From positions 242,911-306,910 of the forward strand of contig DASYYH010000027.1 of the NCBI GenBank assembly GCA_035934015.1: DNA of 64,000 bases. The letters are read 5' to 3'. A program made the position numbers and the translations under genes. Below are positions 56,451 to 63,934 of the stretch, in pieces. Position 1 is the first letter of the stretch; each line of letters begins with the position of its first letter. The notes beneath the pieces are model-generated. The model was not told where the DNA came from and searched no databases. It saw only the letters and a list, made by a program, of their open reading frames with translations. Source of the stretch: Candidatus Acidiferrales bacterium (GTDB taxonomy: Bacteria; Acidobacteriota; Terriglobia; Acidiferrales; UBA7541).

Positions 56451-56990
56451 ATGTATCTCTGCCGCAATTGCCAGGAGCCCATCAACTCCGCCAGCGCCAT
56501 TTGTCCGTATTGCAGCGCGGAGCAAACCGAGCCCGAGCCTGCCGGTTCCGTGAAGCCTGCGAAAAAAAGCAGCCCGGCGAAGCTCGTCATCTCGTTGGCG
56601 ATCGTAGTCGCGGGAATTTGGGCCATCATATGGTTCGCTCTGCCGCTGCGGCTTCAAAGTCCGCGTCCTGCCGCCGAACGCGCCGCTCTTCAATCTCTCC
56701 ACGCGCTCCAGCAGCAGTTGTCCACGTTTGAAAATGGCGCGAACTTCTATCCCAGTTCTCTCGAAGCTCTCGGCGAACCGGTGCGCGATGCCGCGCAACA
56801 GGCCATGACCGGCGGCTACACGCTGCGCTACACACCCTTGCAAATCGGCCCAAACGGCAACGCGCACGGATACACGCTCACCGCCATGCCGCGCAATTAT
56901 GGTTATCGAAGTTTTTTTACGGATCAGTCCGGCGTGATTCGTTCGACGCGCGACAATCGCCTCGCCACTGCCCAGGACCCGCCCATTTGA
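56451..56990 (+). CDS. Zinc-ribbon, single-TM protein with pilin-like tail
   Basis: 179 residues. The N-terminus is a zinc ribbon with CRNC and CPYC separated by 12 residues. A Lys/Pro linker follows, then one TM helix (LVISLAIVVAGIWAIIWFAL) at about 46-66, then an extracytoplasmic region with RAALQSLHALQQQLSTFE and FYPSSLEALG, reminiscent of type-II-secretion/pilin pseudopilin C-terminal parts. No prepilin peptidase site is present because the zinc ribbon precedes the helix. Function unknown. Confidence 0.6.
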   Translation: MYLCRNCQEPINSASAICPYCSAEQTEPEPAGSVKPAKKSSPAKLVISLAIVVAGIWAIIWFALPLRLQSPRPAAERAALQSLHALQQQLSTFENGANFYPSSLEALGEPVRDAAQQAMTGGYTLRYTPLQIGPNGNAHGYTLTAMPRNYGYRSFFTDQSGVIRSTRDNRLATAQDPPI

Positions 56991-57037
56991 AGTCGCGCGC
57001 CGCGCTCTCGTGAGCGCGTGAACAGTTTCGCGGCGAT

Positions 57038-57421
57038 TTATTTATTTTCCTGGCACAAATCCCATTGCTTTTTCGTCGTTTCGTCCTGCATTTCGATTTT
57101 CGTGAATCCTTGCTTCTGGAAAACCGCGCAGTTCCGCGCAGAATCGAGCGGCCAGTCGTCATACGTCAGCATGCTCGCAAATTTTGCGCCGTTATCCACC
57201 GCTGGAGCGCTGAAGATCAGTGTTTGATGTTCCGGTCCTGCAGCCGCCACGTGCATGCCGCCATTCTCTGCGTTCACTTGATTTTCGATCTCCGCCGCCG
57301 TCGTGATTCTCGCCTGCTCTTCGGTCTCTTCCGCATTCGCGTCCACGTCAACGGGCTCTCTCGAACGGCATCCGGCAAGCGCCAGAAGAAAACTGCACGC
57401 CACAACCCATCTGAGGCGCAT
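57038..57421 (-). CDS. Small predicted lipoprotein
   Basis: 127-128 residues. Signal MRLRWVVACSFLLALAGC with lipobox LAGC at Cys18. The remainder is acidic and polar with ENQVNAENGGMHVAAAGPEHQTLIFSAP and two more Cys (ARNCAV, DLCQEN), perhaps a disulfide. The frame begins at 57484, but ATG 57421 fits the signal. No family recognised. It lies in the shadow of the terminator at 57578 and probably has its own promoter. Confidence 0.6.
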   Translation of the reverse strand: MRLRWVVACSFLLALAGCRSREPVDVDANAEETEEQARITTAAEIENQVNAENGGMHVAAAGPEHQTLIFSAPAVDNGAKFASMLTYDDWPLDSARNCAVFQKQGFTKIEMQDETTKKQWDLCQENK

Positions 57422-57577
57422 CCACCGCCGCAGGATTTTCCTTTCCTCGCAATATGCTTCGTTCGATGTGCGGAGATGATCCAATTGCCCACTCCATCCA
57501 CTTCAAAAAGCTTGCCCTTCGCCAGCGCCTTCATCATTCCATATACAGGTAGATGCAGAAAGGGGCTCTTTCTACAC

Positions 57578-57633
57578 AAAAAAAATGCCGCGAGCATCGT
57601 CTCCCTTTGGTGGGCGACGCCGGCTCGCGGCAT
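57578..57633 (-). terminator. Long intrinsic terminator of the 57699-58031 gene
   Basis: On the reverse strand, a stem of 11 bp (57623-57633 with 57585-57595, TGCCGCGAGC and its complement) encloses an inner CGTC/GACG and CCC/GGG stem and is followed by eight T (57578-57585). Confidence 0.85.
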
Positions 57634-57698
57634 CTTGAAGCTTGCTTGCCGTGCGTCGCATCACTCGCGCACGTTCAAGCTCGAATCCTGCGAAAAGC

Positions 57699-58031
57699 TT
57701 AGCGGCGCCTCTTCTTTCCGCGCGCTTTGCCTTTTGCCTTGGCTTTCTTTTTCGGAGCTGACTTCTTTGCCCTAGCCTTCTTCGCTTTCTTGGCCTTCTT
57801 CTTTGCCTTCGGCTTCGCGGCGGGCCTGGCCGGCGCGTGACTTGGTGCCGGACGGCCCACGGGTGCGCCGCCGTGATCCTCTTCCTCATCCTCTGAGTCC
57901 ATTATGATTTCAGTCACTTCTTCGGCGATCTCTTCGTTCTCATCGCCGCCAAGCTCGCCCTGTTCTTCCTCTTCTTCCAGCCCAGGGAGCTCGTTCTCTT
58001 CTTCTTCGTCGTGAAATTTCGCGTCAAACAT
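57699..58031 (-). CDS. Bipartite acidic / histone-H1-like basic protein
   Basis: 110 residues with two opposite halves. Residues about 1-50 are highly acidic (FHDEEEENELPGLEEEEEQ, MDSEDEEEDHGG). Residues about 65-110 are Lys/Ala/Pro-rich like histone H1 tails (AKPKAKKKAKKAKKARAKK, ending GKARGKKRRR). GGAGGAG lies just before ATG 58031. Basic tails of this type in bacteria bind DNA or RNA; the acidic half may mask the tail or mediate self-association. Its low complexity prevents reliable family assignment. It has its own terminator. Confidence 0.7.
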   Translation of the reverse strand: MFDAKFHDEEEENELPGLEEEEEQGELGGDENEEIAEEVTEIIMDSEDEEEDHGGAPVGRPAPSHAPARPAAKPKAKKKAKKAKKARAKKSAPKKKAKAKGKARGKKRRR

Positions 58032-58216
58032 AATTCTCCTCCGTGGGTCAAAGTGCTCGGCGGCCCGCTTTCCCACTCGCTTGTTTTAATCGCAGTTTCC
58101 AAGCTTTGTCAAGGCGCAAAAAAGGACGTCCCCGTGGGAATTTACGAAACCGCGATCAAGGAGCAATTTCTGGCAAAGTAGGGGAATAATACACTAACTC
58201 ATTCATTCTATTGCTT

Positions 58217-60199
58217 TTACTGTCGCGGCGTGATGTGCAGTCGATCTCCTACCTGCAGCCCTCGTGTACCCAAGAAGGGATTGCTCTGTTTAATCGCATC
58301 AACCGTTGTCCCGTACTCATGTGCGATCGACCAAAGGGTCTCTCCTGCCTCCACGCGATGAACAATCTCTCCGTTGTGCGCCGCGGTCTTGGCCGCTGCT
58401 GGCGCTCCCGCTGTGCTTCGCCGCCTTGACGCCGTCGAAACGGACCGTTCCGTAGCATACGCCGCCGTCGGGTAATATTCCTCGTAGATCCGCAGCAGGC
58501 GTCCGCGCGGTGCGTGTTCCGTCCGCAAATGATTCCATCGCTGTAGCTCCGCCGTGCTCACGCTGTAGCGCGAGGCAATATCGTCAAGCGTATCGCCTCG
58601 TTTCACGCGATAATGCACCAGGCGCAATCTCGGCGGCGCCGCGGGAACCACCAGTTCCGTCCCTGTCGCCGGAGGATCGTGCGGGTCAATCATGTTCGCG
58701 TTTTCAAGCGACGCCAGCGTCACATGAAATTCCCGCGCCACTTCGCCGAGTGTCTGGTCCGGCCCGAGCTTCGCCAGCCGCCACGTCGTCCACTTATCCG
58801 GCGGAATCGCTGAGACAGCCTTTTGCAACTCTTCGCCTGTCCCTTGCGGTACACGCAATGCAAAATCGGGAGCCGCTGGCGTGATCCCGCGAATCAACTC
58901 CGGGTTCAGCGCCTGCAAATCATCCAGGCTCGTGCCGGTCGCATCGCTCACGAGCCGCAAGCTGATCGAATGCTTCAATTCTATCGCGTCAAATTGCGTC
59001 GGCGCATCCGGATCCACGTGGATGCCATAGAGCGGAGGGTCTTTCGCCACCAGCGCCAGCGCCAGAATGATTGGCACGTAGTCTTTTGTCTGCGCGGGCA
59101 GCGCATTGCGCCTCTGCAACTCCCAGAAATCCGCATAACCCGTGTGTTCCACAGCTCGCGCCACGTTCAGCGGCCCGGAGTTGTATGCCGCCATCACCAG
59201 ATACCAGTCACCGAACATTTGATAGAGGTCGCGCAAATGCTCCGCCGCCGCGCGCGTCGCTTCCGTCGGATCGTCGCGCTCATCCACCCAATAGTTGCGG
59301 TCCAGCCCGTACTCCGCGCCGGTATAGGGCATGAACTGCCAAACGCCGCGTGCGCCTTTGCTCGACACCGCGCGCGGTTTGAATGCCGATTCCGCCTGCG
59401 CGAGGTAAATGAGATCCTGCGGCAATCCCTCCTGCTTCAGCGTCGATTCGATCATCGCGCGGTAGCGCCCGGCGCGCTGCAATCCCATCTCTACAATCTC
59501 GCGCCCGCGCGGCGATTCGAAGAAGCTCAAGTACTGCAGCACCGACGCATTGACTGTCAGCGGCAAATCGTGCGGTACGCTGACCAGCTCTTTTTCCGCC
59601 AGCGCCGCTAGACGCGGATCCGTCGCCGGCAAGCTCTCCATGTTGGCGATTTCTTCGATCGGCGCGGTCGGCTGATCCGGCGAGGGAGGCTGCACGTCTT
59701 CGCTTGTGTCCGTATCTGTGTCCGTGTCTCCGTTGTCTTCATCCGACGAATCTGTCGTCGCTTCGTCCTGTTTCTCCACCGACAGCTCGTAGTCCTGCAT
59801 CGTGTCCACAATCTGATTGAAGAGTTGCTGCAGCCGCACATCGCCGGTCGTCTCCAGGCGGCTCTTCATCAGGTGATTGAGCGCTGCGTTGAAATCCTTG
59901 CGCGCTGCTTCCAGGTCGCCGGCTTTATAAGCGGCCTGCCCGGCATCGTAGCTCGCCTGCACTTGCGCAATTAGTGCGTCCACGGCCGGACGCGTGCTCG
60001 GGCTTAATGCGGATAAGTCAGGAGATGCGGAGGGAATCGGCAGATCGCCCAGCTTGGCAACCGCTGATGCAGTGGCAGGCGGCACGGACACGGGCGGCTT
60101 CACTTTCACGGCGCTCTTCGCACCCTCCTGGCATCCCCAGATCGCCAGAAGAGCCGCGCCAAGCGCCGCCGCCAACCCGAGTCCTTTCACGCCCTTCAT
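58217..60199 (-). CDS. mltD: Membrane-bound lytic transglycosylase D-like lipoprotein with LysM repeats
   Basis: 660 residues. Lipoprotein signal with Cys near 23 (LLAIWGC). A long, low-complexity region containing two predicted helices is at 40-190. The SLT (GH23) domain at about 240-400 has LIYLAQAESAFKPRAVSSKG with catalytic Glu, WQFMPYTGAEYGL and VMAAYNSGPLNVARAV. Three LysM-like repeats follow: one about 485-530 (LGPDQTLGEVAREFHV), one HYRVKRGDTLDDIASRYSV, one HRVEAGETLWSIAHEYGTT at the C-terminus. It cuts peptidoglycan with anhydro-product formation. It could act in growth, recycling or secretion. Confidence 0.88.
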   Translation of the reverse strand: MKGVKGLGLAAALGAALLAIWGCQEGAKSAVKVKPPVSVPPATASAVAKLGDLPIPSASPDLSALSPSTRPAVDALIAQVQASYDAGQAAYKAGDLEAARKDFNAALNHLMKSRLETTGDVRLQQLFNQIVDTMQDYELSVEKQDEATTDSSDEDNGDTDTDTDTSEDVQPPSPDQPTAPIEEIANMESLPATDPRLAALAEKELVSVPHDLPLTVNASVLQYLSFFESPRGREIVEMGLQRAGRYRAMIESTLKQEGLPQDLIYLAQAESAFKPRAVSSKGARGVWQFMPYTGAEYGLDRNYWVDERDDPTEATRAAAEHLRDLYQMFGDWYLVMAAYNSGPLNVARAVEHTGYADFWELQRRNALPAQTKDYVPIILALALVAKDPPLYGIHVDPDAPTQFDAIELKHSISLRLVSDATGTSLDDLQALNPELIRGITPAAPDFALRVPQGTGEELQKAVSAIPPDKWTTWRLAKLGPDQTLGEVAREFHVTLASLENANMIDPHDPPATGTELVVPAAPPRLRLVHYRVKRGDTLDDIASRYSVSTAELQRWNHLRTEHAPRGRLLRIYEEYYPTAAYATERSVSTASRRRSTAGAPAAAKTAAHNGEIVHRVEAGETLWSIAHEYGTTVDAIKQSNPFLGTRGLQVGDRLHITPRQ

Positions 60200-60393
60200 T
60201 CGCCCTCCAAGCCGTCAAATACTTTGACGGCATGTCTCTGCAAACGTTTGCTTCGCGTCCCAAGGGCCGCCAGTGCGCCGCGTTCTTCAAAATTTTACGA
60301 GCCGTCCCCACTCGGGTCAACCGCCTATCCGTTCCGTGTGCCAAGACCGAGAAACTCACTACTACTCTCGTAGCCTGTTCCCTCGTACAGCCC

Positions 60394-60422
60394 TTGCCAC
60401 CGCCTCTGATTTAGTGTATATA
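60394..60422 (+). promoter_or_regulatory. brnT promoter
   Basis: TTGCCA (60394-60399), 17 bases, TATATA (60417-60422). The predicted transcription start is at or within a base or two of the GTG start codon at 60429, implying a leaderless mRNA. Confidence 0.5.
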
Positions 60423-60427
60423 CATTA
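60412..60427 (+). promoter_or_regulatory. Palindromic operator candidate over the brnT -10 box
   Basis: TAGTGTATATACATTA: perfect TGTATATACA core (60415-60424), 14 of 16 bases symmetrical, overlapping the -10 box. In BrnT/BrnA systems the antitoxin autorepresses its promoter, so this is the likely BrnA site. Confidence 0.55.
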
Positions 60428-60428
60428 A

Positions 60429-60719
60429 GTGTTCTCTTGGGATGCCGCCAAAGCACTCCGCAATTTCGCTAAACACGGTGTGGCATTCGAAGAAGCTGCA
60501 ACGATATTTGCTGACTTGGACGCCTTGGATTGGGAAGACATGCGCCACTCCGAGGCCGAGCGTCGCTCGAAACGTTTGGGTCTTTCGGCAAACGGGAAAA
60601 TATTGATAGCGGTCTACACGATAAGGAGAACCGCCGATGGCAAGGAAACGATCCGCATCATCAGCGCGCGGCAAGCAAGCCGCAAGGAACGCAAAGCCTA
60701 TCTCCAGCCGTCGGATTGA
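60429..60719 (+). CDS. brnT: BrnT-family ribonuclease toxin
   Basis: 96 residues. Starts FSWDAAKALRNFAKHGVAFEEAATIFAD, the family signature (FxWDxxKxxxNxxKHGVxFEEA), and continues with WEDMRHSEAERRSKRLGLS, ILIAVYTIRR and a C-terminal IRIISARQASRKERKAY. BrnT folds like RelE and degrades RNA when free. The codon immediately before the GTG start is an in-frame stop (TAA at 60426-60428), and no Shine-Dalgarno sequence precedes it, so translation is probably leaderless. brnA overlaps its 3' end by 83 bases. Confidence 0.9.
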   Translation: MFSWDAAKALRNFAKHGVAFEEAATIFADLDALDWEDMRHSEAERRSKRLGLSANGKILIAVYTIRRTADGKETIRIISARQASRKERKAYLQPSD

Positions 60720-60930
60720 TTTCTCGGATATTCCAGAGTCGACCGATGAAGAGCTTAGCCGCGCCCGCCGCGTCGGCCGGCCTCGGACCGGCGAAGCAAA
60801 ACATCTCATTGCCATTCGCATTCATCCGCGCCTTCTCGCGCAGCTTCGCCGCCTCGCCGCGCAACAAGACAAACCCTACCAAACCCTCATCCACGAACTC
60901 CTCGAATCCGCCGCCAAATCCGCCGCCTGA
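60637..60930 (+). CDS. brnA: BrnA-family antitoxin
   Basis: 97 residues. A ribbon-helix-helix-like C-terminus is in KHLIAIRIHPRLLAQLRRLAAQQDKPYQTLIHELLES, and the N-terminal toxin-binding part includes DFSDIPESTDEELSRARRVGRP. AAGGAG lies 9 bases before the ATG at 60637. This gives an overlap of 83 bases with brnT in another frame, unusually long for this system. It neutralises BrnT and represses the operon. Confidence 0.88.
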   Translation: MARKRSASSARGKQAARNAKPISSRRIDFSDIPESTDEELSRARRVGRPRTGEAKHLIAIRIHPRLLAQLRRLAAQQDKPYQTLIHELLESAAKSAA

Positions 60931-60939
60931 ACATCGTTC

Positions 60940-61230
60940 TCAAGCACGTTTGACGGGGGTGGGGAAAAGCTTCCACGCAATCCATGTACCGCTCATTCCA
61001 CCTATCACCATTATGGCAACGAGCAATGCTTCTGGAATCGACCATCTTATTAATTGCAAGGGCAGCGCGATCACAATCCCGATGACAGAACCGCAAACAA
61101 CAAAAGCGGTTTGGCGGTACCACCAAGGAATGCGCAGGTACGCCGAGCACTGCGGACAGTGGAAAGGACTCTGATACCACTTCAGCTTACCGACAAGACT
61201 TGCACCGCAGCTAGGGCATCTTTGAATCAT
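60940..61230 (-). CDS. Small zinc-ribbon membrane protein
   Basis: 96 residues. Zinc ribbon CPSC and CPQC (residues 5-28) precede two TM helices (QTAFVVCGSVIGIVIALPLQLI and PEALLVAIMVIGGMSGTWIAW). No named family recognised; small proteins of this form are common and of unknown role. Convergent with brnA, ending 10 bases from it. Confidence 0.6.
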   Translation of the reverse strand: MIQRCPSCGASLVGKLKWYQSPFHCPQCSAYLRIPWWYRQTAFVVCGSVIGIVIALPLQLIRWSIPEALLVAIMVIGGMSGTWIAWKLFPTPVKRA

Positions 61231-61270
61231 GGAACCCGTTCGTTTGTGCTTGAGTATACCATCGCCTTAA

Positions 61271-62455
61271 CTATGCCAGTCCCTGCCGCAAATCCTCAAT
61301 CAAATCTTTCGCGTCTTCTATCCCGACTGACACGCGCACCGTCCCCGGCGTCACTCCTGCCTGCTCCAGTTCCGCGCTCGACATTTTGTAGTGCGACGTA
61401 TACATCGGCAAAATCACCAGCGATTCAACACCGCCCAGGCTCGCCGCCAGCGAAAACAGCCGCACGCGATCGCCAAACCGCCGCGCCGCCGCGATTCCGC
61501 CTTTCATATCGAACGACAGCATCCCGCCGAAGCCGCTCATCTGCCGCCGCGCCAACCGATGATCCGGATGCGACACGAGCCCCGGATAATTCACGCGCGC
61601 GACTTTCCGATGCCGCGCCAAGAATTTCGCAATCGCCATCGCGTTTTCGCATTGCCGCGCCATGCGCACGCCCAGCGTCTTCATCCCGCGAATCAGCAGG
61701 TAAGCGCCTTCCGGGTCCATGCATCCGCCGAGATAAATAATGTACTCGTGAACGCGCTTGATCCATTCGCGCGAACCCGCCGCCGCGCCGCCGATCAGAT
61801 CCGAATGTCCCGCCAGATATTTCGTCGCGCTGTGCACCACGATGTCAAATCCCATCTCCAGCGGCTTTTGCAGCAGCGGGCTTGCGAACGTATTGTCCAC
61901 AATCGACACGAGATTAAACTCCCGCGCCAGCTCCGCCGCGCGCCGCAAATCAACCAGTCGCAGCGCCGGATTCGTCGGCGTTTCCACGTACAGTACGCGC
62001 GTCTGCGGCGTCACCAGTTCCTCGACGCCCGCCAGATCCGGCTCGACATGCCGCACGCGAATTCCAAACCGCGGGAAAATATCGCGCATCAACCGGTACG
62101 TTCCGCCATAAAGCTGCGCTGTCGAAATCACTTCGTCGCCCGCGCTGAGCGCCGCCAGCAGTGCGCACGAAATCGCCGCCATCCCCGACGCCGCCACCAC
62201 GGCCGCTTCCGCTCCTTCGAGCGCCGCGATTTTCTGCTCCGCGATTGCCAGCGTCGGATTTCCGTAGCGCGTGTAGATGTACGCCGAGCTTTTTCCTTCC
62301 GCCCAGCGCTTCATCTCCGCCGTTGACGAAAACGTGAACGTCGAGCTGCGCACAATCTCTGGCGCCACCGGCCCGCCGCGCCCGTGCTTCGGCTCTCCCG
62401 CATGGATCGCCGCCGTCGCGCTTCCCCACTTTATCGACTTATCTTTCTTCGCCAT
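61271..62455 (-). CDS. Trans-sulfuration PLP enzyme (cystathionine gamma-synthase/lyase-like)
   Basis: 394 residues, Cys/Met metabolism PLP family. Tyr61 and Arg63 in IYTRYGNPTLAIAEQKIA bind PLP of the partner subunit, Tyr116 in AQLYGGTY stacks on the ring, and Lys212 is in VHSATKYLAGHSDLIGG. The family includes cystathionine gamma-synthase, cystathionine gamma-lyase, methionine gamma-lyase and O-acetyl/succinylhomoserine sulfhydrylase. Sequence alone does not decide among them. It is well separated from neighbours. Confidence 0.9.
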   Translation of the reverse strand: MAKKDKSIKWGSATAAIHAGEPKHGRGGPVAPEIVRSSTFTFSSTAEMKRWAEGKSSAYIYTRYGNPTLAIAEQKIAALEGAEAAVVAASGMAAISCALLAALSAGDEVISTAQLYGGTYRLMRDIFPRFGIRVRHVEPDLAGVEELVTPQTRVLYVETPTNPALRLVDLRRAAELAREFNLVSIVDNTFASPLLQKPLEMGFDIVVHSATKYLAGHSDLIGGAAAGSREWIKRVHEYIIYLGGCMDPEGAYLLIRGMKTLGVRMARQCENAMAIAKFLARHRKVARVNYPGLVSHPDHRLARRQMSGFGGMLSFDMKGGIAAARRFGDRVRLFSLAASLGGVESLVILPMYTSHYKMSSAELEQAGVTPGTVRVSVGIEDAKDLIEDLRQGLA

Positions 62456-62620
62456 CGGCGTTGCTCCTTTTCGCCGATATCATCTCAAGAATGAGCGATG
62501 AGCGAAAGTCGCGTGGCTGCGATTACTGAGCTTTCGGCAGGCCAATTTGTCCTCGCCACATGTTATGAAGGTCTTTAGCGATCTCCTTTCTCGGTTGCCT
62601 CCCCAAAAAACGCGCGAAAA

Positions 62621-63934
62621 TTATCGATTAGAAATTGGCGTCTCCTTGGATTTGAAGGAGTTAGGAGAATTTCTAATTTCGGGGGAGGCAGGGAGAGAAT
62701 CACTGCCGGGTACCTCGCGCGGGTGAGTCGCGCGAAAGGAAAAATTCTTTTTGTCCGACGCGGTTTCTTCTGAGGAGGCCGGTGGCTCACGGTCCGCCTG
62801 CGCGGAGGAACTAACCGATGACATAACTACATCGCGCCCTTCGACTTCGCTCAGGACCCTTCGGTCTCTCTCAGGGCAAGCAGGCGGGTGAAGCGTGCGA
62901 AAGGAAGAAGGTCTTTCAACCTTGTCAGAACAGACGGGGACCATCGGCGCGGTAGCGGAGGAGGTTTGCGCACTGGCGGGAGCGGGAGGCGTGCGGTGCA
63001 CGCCTTCGGCCCGATAAATTCCATCGGGCCCTACAGAGTCAACAGCGCCATCAGAGGAACTGTCGTTCATCGCAGAAGAAGCGGGGCGATAAGCGCGACC
63101 GGCGGCCACCACAGCGCCATCGTTCGCAGGGATTGCATGGTTTTCGATTTGAGGCGTGGGAGCGGCCGACGCAAACGCAGCTTCTGATGTGACTACATCG
63201 CGCGGATGAACCGCGCGATAGGAAGTATCATTCCCGACGCTGCTAGTGCTAGCAGATACATCGTTGCGGATAATGTTGGTGACGATGACGCGGCGGGGAG
63301 GTTCGTTCCACAGGCCGTTCGAGTCCACGCAACTGCCGAGGGCACGAGCGGAGGCGGCGATGGCCGCGGGAGTGGCGGTGATGTCGCCAGCTTGTTCGAG
63401 AATGAGCTCGAAAGCGAAACGAAGATTGCGGCGGCGGATTTCATCGAGACCGAAGGCGTAGGCGTGACGGTAGATGGAAACCCAGGTGATGTCGCTCTCT
63501 TCTTCGAAGTGCGTGGCGATGGAATTGGGGCTGTGCCAGTGGATGAAGAGTTCTTCGATGGCTTCGCGCTCGGGATGATGACAGACGGCGCATTTGCGGC
63601 GATGACGGGCGACGTCGGGAGGGCGATGGATGAATTGCGGCCCGCCTTCGCTGAAGCCGGCCACGGCGGGCAGGCTGCGGCGCGGCGAGGGCACGGCGAG
63701 AGATTTTGAATTGACGGCTGTGGCGGCGCGGAGGAGTTTTTTTGCGTCGTTGACGGCAACAGCGCGGGGAGAAGCTGCGCGGTTGCGTTTTTTCGAGTTT
63801 TTCGGGGCGACCCCGCTGGCATGCGGATTGGGAAGCGAGGCAGGATGCGATTTGTTGGAGAGAAGCGAATCGACTTGAGCGGCGAGGAAGGCCGCGCGGG
63901 AATACACGTCCATATTGGCGGATTTGGGCGCCAT
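62621..63934 (-). CDS. Unknown zinc/HTH-like protein with repeat-derived C-terminal half
   Basis: 437 residues. The N-terminal half has a plausible zinc site and helix-turn-helix: RRKCAVCHHPEREAIEELFI, HWHSPNSIATHFEEESDITW, VSIYRHAYAFGLDEIRRRNL. The C-terminal half (from about residue 230) is low complexity. It contains peptide repeats SYRAVHPRDV, SFRTLHPPAC and SFRATHPREV that correspond to palindromic DNA elements, plus VGPDGIYRAEGVHRTPPA and RRVLSEVEG from other elements. So much of the C-terminus probably arose from inserted interspersed repeats kept in frame. A clear GGAG lies before ATG 63934. Function unknown; binding of DNA by the N-terminal half is an inference. Confidence 0.68.
   Translation of the reverse strand: MAPKSANMDVYSRAAFLAAQVDSLLSNKSHPASLPNPHASGVAPKNSKKRNRAASPRAVAVNDAKKLLRAATAVNSKSLAVPSPRRSLPAVAGFSEGGPQFIHRPPDVARHRRKCAVCHHPEREAIEELFIHWHSPNSIATHFEEESDITWVSIYRHAYAFGLDEIRRRNLRFAFELILEQAGDITATPAAIAASARALGSCVDSNGLWNEPPRRVIVTNIIRNDVSASTSSVGNDTSYRAVHPRDVVTSEAAFASAAPTPQIENHAIPANDGAVVAAGRAYRPASSAMNDSSSDGAVDSVGPDGIYRAEGVHRTPPAPASAQTSSATAPMVPVCSDKVERPSSFRTLHPPACPERDRRVLSEVEGRDVVMSSVSSSAQADREPPASSEETASDKKNFSFRATHPREVPGSDSLPASPEIRNSPNSFKSKETPISNR
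62715..62735. repeat. Palindromic element inside the last gene, a
   Basis: TCGCGCG and its complement (62715-62721 / 62729-62735) with a 7-base loop. It is related to the element at 63198-63218 and codes for part of SFRATHPREV. Confidence 0.65.
62837..62876. repeat. Tandem 20-bp repeat inside the last gene
   Basis: Two adjacent 20-bp units, CCCTTCGACTTCGCTCAGGA and CCCTTCGGTCTCTCTCAGGG, with 15 of 20 positions equal. The form CCTTCGACTTCGCTCAGG is an interspersed motif known from many soil bacterial genomes. Encodes RRVLSEVEG on the reverse strand. Confidence 0.65.
62988..63030. repeat. Two adjacent stem-loops inside the last gene
   Basis: GGCGTGC/GCACGCC (62988-62994/62998-63004, 3-base loop) and GGCCCGAT/ATCGGGCC (63008-63015/63023-63030, 7-base loop), perfect arms. 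Encodes GPDGIYRAEGVHRTP on the reverse strand. Confidence 0.7.
63198..63218. repeat. Palindromic element inside the last gene, b
   Basis: Perfect 8-bp arms TCGCGCGG/CCGCGCGA with a 5-base loop (ATGAA). Related to 62715-62735. Codes for part of SYRAVHPRDV. Confidence 0.7.

Noticed and set aside
57274..57633. Leftward frame with MMKALAKGKLFEVDG near 57537
   Set aside because: It starts in the terminator of the previous gene and then runs out of frame over the lipoprotein; Arg-rich end looks like noise.
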